NCBI GenBank assembly: GCA_028370155.1
Contig: CP116670.1
Location: 2,294,001 to 2,358,000 of the forward strand
Source of the DNA: Arthrobacter sp. OVS8
Lineage (GTDB): Bacteria > Actinomycetota > Actinomycetes > Actinomycetales > Micrococcaceae
Direction of reading: 5' to 3'
DNA length: 64,000 bases
Below are positions 1 to 9,055 of the stretch, piece by piece. Position 1 is the stretch's first letter. Each line of letters opens with the position of its first letter. The notes under the pieces were generated by a model. That model was not told the origin of the DNA. It searched no databases and saw nothing but the letters and a program-made list of their open reading frames with translations. A program made the translations under genes and the position numbers.

Positions 1-422
1 CCAGCCGCACTGCAGGCCATGGCCGATGCACTGGACGGCCGCCGGGGATCCGGATCTTCCGGCGTGTGCTCGCAGCGGCAGACCCGCGGTCCGAATCACC
101 CGGCGAGACCCTGACCCGCGAGCTGATCCTTCGTTGCCGGATCAAGCCCCCGGAGCTGCAACTGGAAGTGCCGAGCCGCGCCGGGCACCACCGTTTGGAC
201 TTTGCCTGGAAGGAGGAGAAAGTCGCGCTCGAGTTCGACGGAAAAACCAAGTACTTCGACTACAAACCCACTGCCGAGGTGCTCTTCGAGGAGCGGCGCC
301 GCGAGAAGGCCCTGACTGAAGAGGGCTGGCGGTTCGTCCGCGTTGAGTGGAAGGATCTCTTCCGCGAGCAGGAGTTCAAGAGTCGCCTGCTTCGCGCATT
401 CGCCAGCCGCCCGGGACGCTGA
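1..422 (+). CDS. DUF559-like endonuclease-fold protein, C-terminal part
   Basis: The 3' end of a gene that begins before the window. The visible part carries the pattern typical of DUF559/AbiEi-associated proteins: RLDFAWKEEKVALEFDGK followed by a C-terminal EEGWRFVRVEWKDLF block, i.e. a Vsr/PD-(D/E)xK-like nuclease fold. The first bases read PAALQAMADALDGRRG in one frame and continue IRIFRRVLAAADPRSE in another. One extra G in the G4 run at 44-47 joins them. No substrate can be named; in actinobacteria such proteins are common singletons often labelled AbiEi-family or 'endonuclease domain'. It ends just before a strong hairpin shared with the convergent transporter gene. Confidence 0.6.
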   Translation, partial: SRTAGHGRCTGRPPGIRIFRRVLAAADPRSESPGETLTRELILRCRIKPPELQLEVPSRAGHHRLDFAWKEEKVALEFDGKTKYFDYKPTAEVLFEERRREKALTEEGWRFVRVEWKDLFREQEFKSRLLRAFASRPGR

Positions 423-425
423 GGC

Positions 426-495
426 CCGAATTCGCCGGTTCCCTGCGGGGTCGCCGTCACCTTGCGGCGACTCCGCAGGGAACCGGCGAATTCGG
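426..495. terminator. Bidirectional hairpin between convergent genes
   Basis: Perfect 23-bp inverted repeat (426-448 with 473-495; arm begins CCGAATTCGCCGG) whose loop contains a further GTCGCCG/CGGCGAC pairing. It sits between the convergent ends of the DUF559-like gene and the queuosine transporter. There is no long T-tract, as is common in high-GC actinobacterial terminators. Confidence 0.7.
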
Positions 496-577
496 CACTG
501 GCGGCCGTGGCCGGGGTGACGCGTGGCCGCAGAGTGGCGCGTGGCCGCTGGGCAGCGTCAGCCCCGGCGGGCGGGCC

Positions 578-1272
578 TTACGCCCCGTAGCTCGGTTCGC
601 GCTTCTTGATCCAGCCGATCGCGCCCGCCGTGACCGGGACGAAGAGGAACTCCACGAGGGTCTTGTAGAGGAAGCCCACGGCGACGTAGTTCACGAACGT
701 GCCGACGTCGGTAATCCCGATTACGGAAGCCGCGATGCTGCAGAAAATCAGGGTGTCCACGAATTCGCCGGCCACCGAGGAACCCATGATGCGCGCCCAG
801 AGGGACTTCTCCCCGTGCGTGCCTTCATCTTCACGAGGATCCAGGCGTTGATGGTCTGTCCGGCCAGGAACGCCAGCAGCGATGCGAGCACGATCTGCGG
901 TACCGGGCCCAGAGCGCCTTCCAGCGCGGACTGCTTGGCGGCGCCGAAATCGTCGTCGAAGCCCGGCAGCGCGATGATGACCCAGTAGCAGAGCGACGCG
1001 AAGACGGAGAGCGCGAAGGTGGTGAAAATGGCCTTGCGGGCCACCTTGAAGCCATAGACCTCGCTGATGACGTCGCCCAGAATGTAGGCCAGCGGGAAGA
1101 GGAAGAAGCCGCCGTCGGTGATGATCGGGCCGATTGCGACGCCTTTCGACGCCCCGATGTTGGACAGGATCAGCACCACGGCCATGACGGCGAGCATGAT
1201 GCCGAAGTACGGGGAGCCGATGGAAGCGAACTTCGGCGGGGCTGCTGCCGGGATGGTTTTGGCGGAAGTCAT
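578..1272 (-). CDS. yhhQ: Queuosine precursor transporter (YhhQ/VUT family), frameshifted in this assembly
   Basis: Integral membrane protein of the DUF165/Vut_1 family, which imports queuosine precursors (preQ0/preQ1) for tRNA modification. The product starts MTSAKTIPAAAPPKFASI and has about six hydrophobic segments, the family blocks ILGDVISEVYGF and FAGQ-like FLAGQTINAWILVK, and the C-terminal block SSVAGEFVDTLIFCSIA. The frame breaks after KMKARTG. One more C in the C4 run at 811-814 (plus strand) rejoins it to EKSLWARIMGSSVAGEF, giving about 231 residues, the normal length. The gene is divergent from the ABC transporter. I saw no convincing preQ1 riboswitch in its leader. Confidence 0.85.
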
Positions 1273-1505
1273 GGGTGTTCCATTCGTAGTGGTTCGCTCG
1301 GCGCCCGGATCCTCATGGAGGACAACACGGCCGCCGGCTGTATTAGCACTGGATGGCTCCTGGCGGGCTGGCCGCGGGAACCGCCTTCCATTCTCTCACC
1401 CCGTGCCGACATACGAACCGGGCTGCCCGAGAACCGGAATCCGTCCTCGGCCCGCCGTGAATACTCGCACTGTGAACGTTCCGGACGTGGTGGCAGGATG
1501 GGGCC

Positions 1506-2338
1506 ATGGAGGAGACCCATCCTGCCACCGCAGTTTCCACGCGCGCCCTCGTCAAGCGGTACCGCGACGTCACCGCCGTCGACTCCCTCAACCTCGATGT
1601 CCGCCGCGGCGAAATTTACGGATTCCTTGGCAGGAACGGGGCGGGAAAGACGACCACAATCCGCATGTTGCTCGGCCTGATCCGACCGAGCGGTGGGGAA
1701 GTCACCGTACTCGGCCGGCGCATCATCCCCGGTGAGACGAGCGTGTTCTCGCGCGTCGGATTCCTTGTCGAGACGGCCACCGCCTACCCCAACCTCACTG
1801 TGCGCGAAAACCTCGACATCCAGCGCCGCCTCACCGGCTCACCGCCGGGGTCGGTCGAGGACTCAATCACGCTGCTCCGCCTCGGCCCGTACGCCGGGCG
1901 GCGCGCCGGGCAGCTCTCGCTCGGCAACAAGCAGCGCCTCTCGCTCGCCCGCGCGCTGCTGCACTCCCCGAACTGCTGGTGCTCGACGAACCCGCCAACG
2001 GCCTCGACCCGGCCGGCATCGTCGAGATCCGCGAACTCCTCCGCTCACTCGCCGACAAGCGCGGCGTCACCGTCTTTATGTCGAGCCACATCCTTGCCGA
2101 GGTCGCCCACCTGGCCGACCGTATCGGCATCATCCACAACGGGCGCCTCATCGAGGAGTCGTCGCGCGACGACCTCGCCGCGAAGGCACGCTCCTTCGCG
2201 GCCGGTGCCTACACCCCGGAAGAACGCGAGCAGGCGCTGCTGACGCTGGACCTGGAGCGGTATTTCCTCGCGCGCACGGGCGAGGAAGCCACAGGCGCTG
2301 CAGCCGAGGGCGCTGCAGCCAAGGGTTCCGTGGCCTGA
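1506..2338 (+). CDS. ABC transporter ATP-binding protein, frameshifted
   Basis: Cytoplasmic ATPase of a two-component ABC-2 type exporter of the BcrA/lantibiotic-immunity kind. Visible motifs are Walker A GRNGAGKTTTIR, a signature-like LSLGNKQRLSLARALL, Walker B LLVLDEPANGLDP, and the H-loop MSSHILAEV. The frame breaks at ALLHSP; one extra C in the C4 run at 1966-1969 restores ELLVLDEPANG. The tail is alanine/glycine rich (two GAAA-type repeats). The stop overlaps the start of the permease (TGATG), so the two are co-translated. The ATG lies directly after CAGGATGGGGCC, which could be a leaderless promoter. Cargo is unknown. Confidence 0.85.
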
Positions 2339-3120
2339 TGTTCGGTCAGGTTCTCGCCACCGAGTTCACGAAGCTCCACCGCGCCAAGGCGACCTGGGCC
2401 ACCCTGGCGGTGCTCGCGATGATGCCGCTCGGCATAGCGCTGTTCATGTGGATCGTGCGCGAACCGGGGCGGGCGGCCCAGCTGGGGCTTGTGGGCACCA
2501 AAGCGAGCCTCGCTGGCCTCGAGGCGACGTGGCCCGAATACTTCTACATGCTCACGCTGGTCTTTGGCATTGGTGGGATGCTCCTGCTGGCGTTCATCGT
2601 CGCCTACTTGTTCGGCCGGGAGTACGGCGATGCCACCGCCAAGAACATGCTCGCGCTGCCCGTGGCCCGTCACTGGTTCGCCGTCGCCAAGCTGGCGGTC
2701 GCGGCGGTGTGGTGGATGGCACTCATCGTCCTCGTCCTCCTCGAGGCGATGGCGATCGGATTTGCGATGGGGCTGCCGGGGTTCTCTGCGGAGCTGGCCG
2801 CTACCGGCCTGGCAAACGTGCTGCTTGCTGCGTCGATATCCTTCCTGCTCGCTCCCGTGGTTGCCTGGATCGCCGTGTTGAGCCGCGGTGAGGTGGCCCC
2901 CATCGCCTTCTCCCTCGTGATGCTCGCCTTGGGAAACCTGTTCGGCAGAACCGGCTGGGCGGAGTGGTTCCCCTACTCGATCGTCCCGCTGCTGATCGGA
3001 ATGGTGGCGGACCCGGTCGACACGCTCACGGCCGGCAGCTACGTGGTGCTGGCGGGGACGTTCACGGCAGGCACCATCGCGACGATCCTGCAGCTGCGGT
3101 TCGCAGACAACGCCCAGTAG
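2338..3120 (+). CDS. ABC-2 type transporter permease
   Basis: Membrane partner of the preceding ATPase, 260 residues, intact. It begins MFGQVLATEFTKLHRAKATW, the classic ABC-2 permease opening, with about six hydrophobic segments: LAVLAMMPLGIALFMWI, GIGGMLLLAFIVAYLF, AVAAVWWMALIVLVLL, ANVLLAASISFLLAPVVAWI, AFSLVMLALGNLF, and a C-terminal AGTFTAGTIATILQL. The start overlaps the upstream stop. Together the two resemble bacitracin/lantibiotic-resistance exporters, but no antibiotic operon or two-component system is adjacent, so the substrate stays open. Confidence 0.85.
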   Translation: MFGQVLATEFTKLHRAKATWATLAVLAMMPLGIALFMWIVREPGRAAQLGLVGTKASLAGLEATWPEYFYMLTLVFGIGGMLLLAFIVAYLFGREYGDATAKNMLALPVARHWFAVAKLAVAAVWWMALIVLVLLEAMAIGFAMGLPGFSAELAATGLANVLLAASISFLLAPVVAWIAVLSRGEVAPIAFSLVMLALGNLFGRTGWAEWFPYSIVPLLIGMVADPVDTLTAGSYVVLAGTFTAGTIATILQLRFADNAQ

Positions 3121-3284
3121 GCGCGGGCCGAACGGCCGCAGCCCAAGCGGCAGATCCGGAGCGGCAGCCCCCGCCTCAGCTGCGCCCCATTAACGACGAC
3201 GGCGGGCCGCCAGCTCCCGGAACGTGCGTTCCGTAGCCGCAACCCGCCGTCGTAAGCGTGCCCGTTCGCGAGCGGCCGGTGGCC

Positions 3285-4706
3285 CTAGCGGCGCGAGGCG
3301 TCGACGAGGTCCTTTTCGTCGTCCAGGCGACCGTCGCCCGGGGAAACCGGGGAAACCGGGGCAGCCGCGGGCTCCCAGGCGTGGCCCTGTTCGTGGTCCA
3401 GGTGCGTGGACTTCTTGTTCTTCAGCGCGAAGATGTAGACCAGCAGCGAGAGGCCGATGGCCACGGTGACGTAGGTGAAGAACAGGTCCACCTGACCGGC
3501 CTTCTGCAGCGCGGCGCCAATCAGCGGAACCGTGCCGCCGAACAGCGAGTTGGCAATGGCGTACCCCAGGCCCACGCCGAGTGCACGGATGGAGGCCGGG
3601 AACAGCTCGGCCTTCACGAGGGCGTTGATCGAGGTGTAGCCACCGACGATCAGCAGGCCACCCATCATCAGCAGGAACGCCGTGAACGGGTCCTTGGTCC
3701 CGGCCAGAGTGGACAGCAGCGGCCACGTGAACAGCAGGCCGGTGATGCCGAACCAAAGCAGCAGCGGCTTCCGGCCGACCTTGTCGGAGATGAGCCCGTA
3801 GACCGGCTGGAGCAGCATAAAGATGAACAGAGCCCAGAAGTTGATCACGGACGTGTCTGTCTTGGCGATGCCGGACGTATCGTTCATGAACTTCAGGATG
3901 AAGTTGGTGTACGTGTAGAACGCCACGGTGCCGCCGAGCGTGACGCCGATGCAGATCAGCAGGGGCTTCCAGTACTGGGTGAAGAGCAGCTTCATGGTGC
4001 CCGGCTGGGCAACGCCTGCAACCGCAGGAACCTTGGCGGCCTCGACCTGCTCCTCGGACACGGTTTCTTCCATCGAGCGCCGCAGCCACAGGACAACGAG
4101 CGCCGCGACGCCGCCGATTGCGAACGGGATGCGCCAGCCCCATTCGGTCAACGCTGACTTGTCCATGGTGTTCTGCAGGATGACCAGCACCAGCAGCGCC
4201 ATCATCTGGCCGCCAATGAGCGTGACGTACTGGAAACTGGAGAAGAATCCGCGGCGCTTGGAGGTCGCGGCCTCGGACATGTAGGTGGCGCTGGTGCCGT
4301 ATTCGCCGCCGACGGAGAATCCCTGGATCAGGCGTACAAAGATCAGCAGGAGCAGCGCCCAGACGCCGATCTGCTGGGTGGTCGGCAGGACCGCGATGGC
4401 GAAGGAACCGGCCGACATCAGCGTCACGCTGAGCGTCAGTGCGGCTTTTCGGCCCTTGCGGTCGGCGTAGCGGCCGAAGAACCAGGCGCCGATCGGGCGC
4501 ATGAGGAACGACGTCGAGAAGACGGCCATCGCCTCAAGGCCCGCCTGGAGCTCGTCCTCGGAATTGAAGAAGTGCGACTGGAAATACGCCGCGAAGACTG
4601 TGTAGACGTAGAGGTCGTACCACTCCACGAGGTTGCCGGCAGAGCCTTTGAGAATATTGCTTACGGCTCGTCTAGTCTGTGCCGATTCGGACAGCTGGGT
4701 GCTCAT
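3285..4706 (-). CDS. MHS-family MFS transporter (dicarboxylate/aromatic acid type)
   Basis: Secondary symporter of the metabolite:H+ symporter (MHS) branch of the MFS, which includes KgtP, ProP and PcaT-like permeases. The product (about 473 residues) starts MSTQLSESAQTRRAVSNILK and has GNLVEWYDLYVYTVFAAYF in TM1, the loop 2-3 motif GRYADRKGRKAAL, the QGFSVGGEYGTSATYMSE block in TM4, the second-half motif DKVGRKPLL, and SIRALGVGLGYAIANSLFGG. The C-terminus is a charged tail. I chose the ATG at 4706 because the family starts there and upstream in-frame sequence is unrelated. It is divergent from pdxK. Alpha-ketoglutarate or a related organic acid is a plausible substrate, inferred from family only. 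Confidence 0.85.
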   Translation of the reverse strand: MSTQLSESAQTRRAVSNILKGSAGNLVEWYDLYVYTVFAAYFQSHFFNSEDELQAGLEAMAVFSTSFLMRPIGAWFFGRYADRKGRKAALTLSVTLMSAGSFAIAVLPTTQQIGVWALLLLIFVRLIQGFSVGGEYGTSATYMSEAATSKRRGFFSSFQYVTLIGGQMMALLVLVILQNTMDKSALTEWGWRIPFAIGGVAALVVLWLRRSMEETVSEEQVEAAKVPAVAGVAQPGTMKLLFTQYWKPLLICIGVTLGGTVAFYTYTNFILKFMNDTSGIAKTDTSVINFWALFIFMLLQPVYGLISDKVGRKPLLLWFGITGLLFTWPLLSTLAGTKDPFTAFLLMMGGLLIVGGYTSINALVKAELFPASIRALGVGLGYAIANSLFGGTVPLIGAALQKAGQVDLFFTYVTVAIGLSLLVYIFALKNKKSTHLDHEQGHAWEPAAAPVSPVSPGDGRLDDEKDLVDASRR

Positions 4707-4848
4707 CAATGAACCTTCCTGGATCCGGCGCCGCAAGAAAGCAACACCGTCCGCCACCTTATTGGCGGTGATCCGGAACACTTGGGTTTTGTTCATATTG
4801 GTCATGCGCACAATGCGGGCGGTTTTCCGGTAATGGCAGGATGGGACC

Positions 4849-5728
4849 ATGACTTCCACCGCCTTTGACTCCGCCGCCTTGGCAGCCCCGCCCACGACGA
4901 CGCCACGGCTGCTCCCGCCGTCGCCCTGACCATCGCCGGCTCCGAAGCCACCGGCGGCGCCGGCGCGCAGGCCGATCTGAAAACCTTCCAGGAACTGGGC
5001 GTGTTCGGCATCGCCAACCTGACCTGCATCGTGTCCTTCGATCCGCAGGACAACTGGAACCACCGCTTCGTCCCGGTCGACCAGCAGGTCATCGCCCACC
5101 AGCTGGAGGCGACGACGGCGGCCTACGGTGCCGCGTCCGGCGCACCGTCGGTTCTGGACACCGTGAAGATCGGCATGCTGGGCAGTCCGGCGACGATTTC
5201 CACGGTCTCCGAGGCGCTGGCGGCTCCGCCTTCAAGAATGTGGTCCTGGATCCGGTGCTGATCTGCAAGGGCCAGGAGCCCGGCCATGCGCTGGACACTG
5301 ACCAGGCCCTCAAAGCGCAGATCCTGCCGCTGGCCACGTTCGTTACACCGAACCATTTCGAGGCAGAGTCCCTCTCCGGACTTGAAATCACCGATCTCGA
5401 ATCGCTCAAGGCTGCCGCGGTCCGGATCCACGAGCTCAGCGGCGCCGCGGTGCTCGCCAAGGGCGGCGTGCGCCTGGCCGGGCCGGACGCCGTCGACGTC
5501 TACTACGACGGCGACACGCTGGAAGTCCTGTCCGCCCCGAAGGTGGGCGACGTGGCGGTGTCGGGTGCCGGCTGCTCGCTGGCGGCCGCCGTGACGGCCG
5601 AGCTGGCCAAGGGCGCGACGCCGCTCGAGGCTGCCCGGACGGCCAAGGCGTTTGTGACCGCGGGAATCCGCAACCGGGTGGCCTCGGGAGCGCCGTTCGA
5701 CGCGCTCTGGCAGGGCGGCCCGCGCTAA
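4849..5728 (+). CDS. pdxK: Pyridoxine/pyridoxal/pyridoxamine kinase (ThiD-like), frameshifted
   Basis: Phosphorylates B6 vitamers; ribokinase-fold enzyme close to HMP kinase ThiD. Motifs: N-terminal ALTIAGSEATGGAGAQADLK, middle VLDPVLICKGQ, PNHFEAESLSG, VLAKGGV, and the C-terminal anion-hole block VAVSGAGCSLAAAVTAELAK with the Cys characteristic of this kinase type. Two single-base losses are needed: one in the C4 run at 4886-4889 (AAPAHDDATAAPAVAL) and one near 5220-5222 before SAFKNVVLDP. The corrected length, about 290 residues, is normal. Its ATG follows CAGGATGGGACC, a possible leaderless start. The 3' flank is a tandem repeat array. Confidence 0.8.
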
Positions 5729-5742
5729 CGCTCTTCAGATTC

Positions 5743-6059
5743 GACGCTCCCTCAGTTCCGGAAGCTACCGTCCGGACGCTCCCTCAGGTCTCGCAGCTAC
5801 CGCCCGGACGCTCCCTCAGGTCTCGCAGCTACCGCCCGGACGCTCCCTCAGGTCTCGCAGCTACCGCCCGGACGCTCCCGCAGGTCTCGCAGCTACCGCC
5901 CGGACGCTCCCTCAGGTCTCGCAGCTACCGTCCGGACGCTCCCTCAGGTCTCGCAGCTACCGTCCGGACGCTCCCTCAGGTCTCGCAGCTACCGCCCGGA
6001 CGCTCCCTCACGTGCTGAGGCAGCGTTGGGTTTTTCCCTGCAGAATCCGAGGGAGCGTC
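5743..6059. repeat. 32-bp tandem repeat array with inverted terminal copy
   Basis: Units begin GGACGCTCCCTCAGGTCTCG and end CAGCTACCGCCC, with starts at 5774, 5806, 5838, 5870, 5902, 5934, 5966 and 5998 (exact 32-bp period; the last is partial). A degenerate unit precedes them at 5743 and an inverted GAGGGAGCGTC lies at 6049-6059. Differences between units are single bases (CCGCCC/CCGTCC, CCCTCA/CCCGCA). There are no spacers, so it is not CRISPR. It separates pdxK from the convergent serpin gene, whose true stop lies at its edge. Confidence 0.9.
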
Positions 6060-7332
6060 TCAAGATGAGCGGGGATCGGACACCCTGCCCATAAAAAGGG
6101 CAGCCCGGTCTCGGCATGGATGATTTCGTAGTGGAACGGCCGGTCGAAATGGATCACCGTCGTCGCCGCCACGCCGCTGAGGGCCCGCGCGTTGATCTGG
6201 GTCACGGCAGCGGCAACCGTGCCTTTCTCCGCCACTGTGATCGTGGCGGACTGCCCTGCCGCCTGGATCTTGAGGCCGCGCTGGATTGCGTCGAAGTCAG
6301 TGTTGGTTTGGAGCATATTCTGCAGGCCCAGGTCAGTGAAGACTTTGCGCAGTTCAAAGTCGTTCTTGTGGTCCCACCGTGGCAAGAAGATCTGCACGGG
6401 AGCCGGGGCGCCGGCTTCAAGGGCCAGGGCAGCGTCGGCGGCTTCCTGCGGTCCGGGCATGGAGGCCCCGGCATCCGGCAGCACGAGGCGCATCACAAAG
6501 CCCTCGGCATAGGGCAGCTCCACCGCCTGCCATCCTGCACCCTGGGCGAAGGCAAGGTCCTGAACGCCCGACATGGTGGGGACGGAAACCTGCCCGCCGT
6601 CGGGCGTGGTGAAGGGCAGATCGGCGGTGTCGGCCGGGTCGAAGGGGACCTTCCACGCCGAGGCAAAGTACACGGCGTTGAGCACGCTGAACGTGTCTCT
6701 ACGGTCGTACTTCGCGGGTCCCTTCTTGATCCGTCCGCCCGTGTTCTGGTTCACCCAGGCGTCGATCGCAGGCTTGGTGGCCGCCTCATCCTGGAAGTCC
6801 ACCGGGTACACGCCTGTCCCGTAATAGCGGGCCAGGGACTGCAGATAGCCCTCCCCGTGGGGACGCCCTTGTCCACGAACAAACCGTTGGCTGTATGCAG
6901 GACCGGCCGGCGCGGAGGGTCCTCTTCATCCACCGAGCCGGGGTCGCCGTCGAAAGCTTCCAAGGATGCCTGCAGCGCGTTCAGCGCTTCGTCGCGACGC
7001 TCCGCGGGGAGGCCCAGCACGCTGTCCATCTCGGCAGCGGTTGCGCCGGATGCACCCGCCCGCAGCATAGCCAGGGCAATCAGCAGGCTGACCGGGGACG
7101 AAACCACGTTTCCGCTGCCGGCGTCCCCGCCGTCTGCCATAAGCGCGGCGCCCAGCTTCTGCGCCGACGCCCTGAGCTGGGCAAACTCGGCCGGGTAGGC
7201 GGACCATTCCGCCGAAACGCGTTCGACGCCGTCGGCCTTCAACATCGCAGGAGGCGAGGCGGAACAGGCCGTCAAGGCCAGCGCCATGACAGCCGCCGCG
7301 GCAACAAGCCGCGCTGTGGTCTTCTGTTTCAT
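6060..7332 (-). CDS. Serpin-family lipoprotein protease inhibitor, frameshifted
   Basis: Secreted serpin anchored by a lipobox: MKQKTTARLVAAAAVMALALTACSA has a signal peptide ending LTAC. Serpin landmarks follow: NVVSSPVSLLIALAML, TANGLFVDKGVP, INAWVNQ-like IDAWVNQNTGGRIKK, VLNAVYFASAWKVPF, AVELPYAEGFVMRLVLP, IFLPRWDHKNDFELRKV, then a reactive-loop hinge EKGTVAAAVT and FDRPFHYEIIH. Two frame breaks: one more C in C4 6853-6856 (plus strand) gives GEGYLQSLARYYG. One more base in the A5G3 run at 6093-6100 gives the family ending PLFMGRVSDPRSS with its stop at 6060. The corrected length, about 424 residues, fits. The target protease is unknown. Confidence 0.8.
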
Positions 7333-7473
7333 CGCGCCCCCATGGCCCGCACAACAGCGAAAGTAGACGGGCGGAGATCCGCCTAGGGCCAGTCAACCAG
7401 CGGGCCCGGGAAAGGGCGACCACGCCCTGGTCACGATTTGACGCCGTTTCGCCCGCCCGGTTCGCGGCATCCG

Positions 7474-7501
7474 GTTCGCCGGAAACGCGCCAGTTCGCCG
7501 G
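7474..7501. repeat. Left arm of a long palindrome split by the IS
   Basis: GTTCGCCGGAAACGCGCCAG followed by TTCGCCGG. Its reverse complement occurs at 9056-9083 with 27 of 28 bases matching. Without the insertion sequence the two arms would flank only GACCTT, forming one large hairpin between poxB and the serpin gene. Confidence 0.8.
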
Positions 7502-7515
7502 GACCTCGGTATATA

Positions 7516-8558
7516 TCAAGCTGTTTGTGACAGCTGGGTGGTTTCTTTGTGGTTGATGCCGGCGTGGACGGGGGCGCCGGGTGCTGTGGGCCTGCGGCGG
7601 TAGCGGTGGGGGTTGCGTGCGTGGCAGGCGTCGAGGGTTGCCTGCCGCCGCTGGCGGGCCTGCTCGACGAGGCCGTGGTGGACGGTGTCGGGGGTGTAGT
7701 AGTTCAGGCCGCTGTGGCGGTGGTTGGTGTTGTAGTCCGTGAAGAACGCCGCCATGTGGGCCCGGGCATGATGCAGGTCTTGGAACTTTCGGGGAAGTCG
7801 AGATCGTATTTCACGGTCTTGAACAGTGATTCCGAGTAGGGGTTGTCATCCGATACCCGCGGGCGGGAATAGGACAGTTCGATGCCCAGGGACCGGGCGA
7901 GGTCCAGGGTGGTGCCTGCCCGCATCGGGGCCCCGTTGTCGGCGTGGAGCACGGCGGGGCGCTGGCAGTTTCCGGTGACCGCGTCCGTGATGAGAGCGGC
8001 GGCGTGGGCGGCGGTTTCGGTGTATTCGATCCGGTGTCCGACGACCTTGCGGGAGAACACATCCATGACGGTGTAGAGCCGGTAGGTGTGTTTGCCGGGG
8101 CCGTGGAGCATGGTGATGTCCCAGCTCCAGAGCTGGTTCGGGGCTGTCGCGACCACGACCGGTTTGGCCCGCTTGGGGCCGGTGCCCGGGCGCTGGGCGC
8201 GGCGGTCCCCGTTCTGCCCGTGCGCTGCCACGATCCGGTGCGCTGCGGCGATCGAGAACGAGCAGTGCCCCGCGTCCAGCATCCGGTAGTACGCCTGCGT
8301 GACCGATAATTTCCCGTAATCCTGCGAGTTCAGCAGTTCCATGAACTCGTCGGTTTCGGCGCCGGTGATCCGGTTCGGGTAGGCCCGGTCGGTGTGCGGC
8401 ACGGTGATCCCGGCCGCCGCGGGCGGGTTCAGGTGCCGGTACCAGGTGGTGCGGTGCAGGCCCAGCAGCGCGCAGGTCTTCACCGCGGACCAGCCCGCCG
8501 TGATGAGGTTCCCGGCAAAGGTCAGGGCGATGTCTTTCCAGACTTTGGCATCAACCAT
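7516..8558 (-). CDS. IS3-family transposase OrfB (integrase core), frameshifted
   Basis: Catalytic half of the transposase. It starts MVDAKVWKDIALTFAGNLI with a short HTH segment (SAVKTCALLGLHRTTWYRHL), then the rve core: LWSWDITMLHGPGKHTYRLY (first D), VLHADNGAPMRAGT (second D), DNPYSESLFKTVKYDLDFP (E). The frame breaks after DFP; one more G in the G4 run at 7791-7794 restores RKFQDLHHARAHMAAFFTDY and the normal C-terminus NHRHSGLNYYTPDTVHHGL. The stop lies only about 10 bp inside the left terminal repeat. It overlaps orfA by 37 nt in the -1 frame. No A6G slippery run is seen there, so coupling by reinitiation at its own ATG is likely. Confidence 0.85.
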
Positions 8559-8974
8559 TCCGGCCGACCCGGCTCCGGCTCCGGCTCCGGAAGCTTCGGT
8601 TCCGTCTCCGCAGCGCTCTTGGCCATGGCGTCCAAGAGCGCGGAAGCTTTTCCCAGGATGTCGACCGCGGCCTCGGACCGGGCCAGTTTGGCCTTGAGAA
8701 TCTCGTTTTCCTTCAAGACCCGTTTGAGCTGTTGCTTATCTCCTGCGTTCAATCGCTGGTCCTCGCTTCCTGCTGTGGATCTGGATCTCAGCTCACCGGC
8801 ATCGCGTTGCCGGGCCCAGAGCCGAATGGTGCCCTCGCTGATGCTCACCGCTCTGCTGAACGCAGTCCTGGAACCTCGCTCAAGGCACTTGTCGTACTCC
8901 TCCAGAATCGCGTGCTTCTGCGCAAGAGTGAAGTGGATCCGGTTCGAGACACGGGAAGGAACAACAAAATCCAT
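8522..8974 (-). CDS. IS3-family transposase OrfA (helix-turn-helix)
   Basis: DNA-binding half of the transposase: MDFVVPSRVSNRIHFTLAQK, HAILEEYDKCLERGSRTAFS, AVSISEGTIRLWARQRDAGE (HTH), then a leucine-rich coiled segment KQQLKRVLKENEILKAKLAR typical of IS3 OrfA multimerisation. The tail ends with a short acidic Glu-Pro repeat EPKLPEPEPEPGRP, which is unusual. GTG (8977) and ATG (8974) are adjacent possible starts behind AAAGG. About 150 residues, intact. Confidence 0.8.
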   Translation of the reverse strand: MDFVVPSRVSNRIHFTLAQKHAILEEYDKCLERGSRTAFSRAVSISEGTIRLWARQRDAGELRSRSTAGSEDQRLNAGDKQQLKRVLKENEILKAKLARSEAAVDILGKASALLDAMAKSAAETEPKLPEPEPEPGRPEWLMPKSGKTSP

Positions 8975-9055
8975 CACGGGACCTTTCCCCGCCCCGCACG
9001 CCCGGCCAAGGTGACAACAAACCTGTCACACAAGAGCCTGACACACAGGGACCTT

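Larger units (their letters stand above)
7506..9047 (-). mobile_element. IS3-type insertion sequence, about 1.54 kb
   Basis: Encodes OrfA (helix-turn-helix) and OrfB (DDE integrase) on the minus strand. Imperfect terminal inverted repeats: the left end contains TATATATCAAGCTGTTTGTG ACAG and the right end, reverse-complemented, TGTGTGTCAGGCTCTTGTGT GACAG. GGGACC is present immediately outside both ends (7500-7505 and 9048-9053) and is the apparent target duplication; six bases is slightly long for IS3, so the edges may be off by one or two. It sits in the loop of a palindrome, see the flanking repeats. Confidence 0.8.

Noticed and set aside
1273..1505. preQ1 riboswitch upstream of the queuosine transporter
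   Set aside because: I found no preQ1-I or preQ1-II core in the leader on the minus strand.
5743..6059. CRISPR array
   Set aside because: The 32-bp units abut without unique spacers and there are no cas genes.
8522..8558. -1 programmed frameshift between IS orfA and orfB
   Set aside because: The 37-nt overlap lacks the A6G-type slippery sequence, and orfB has its own ATG in the overlap.
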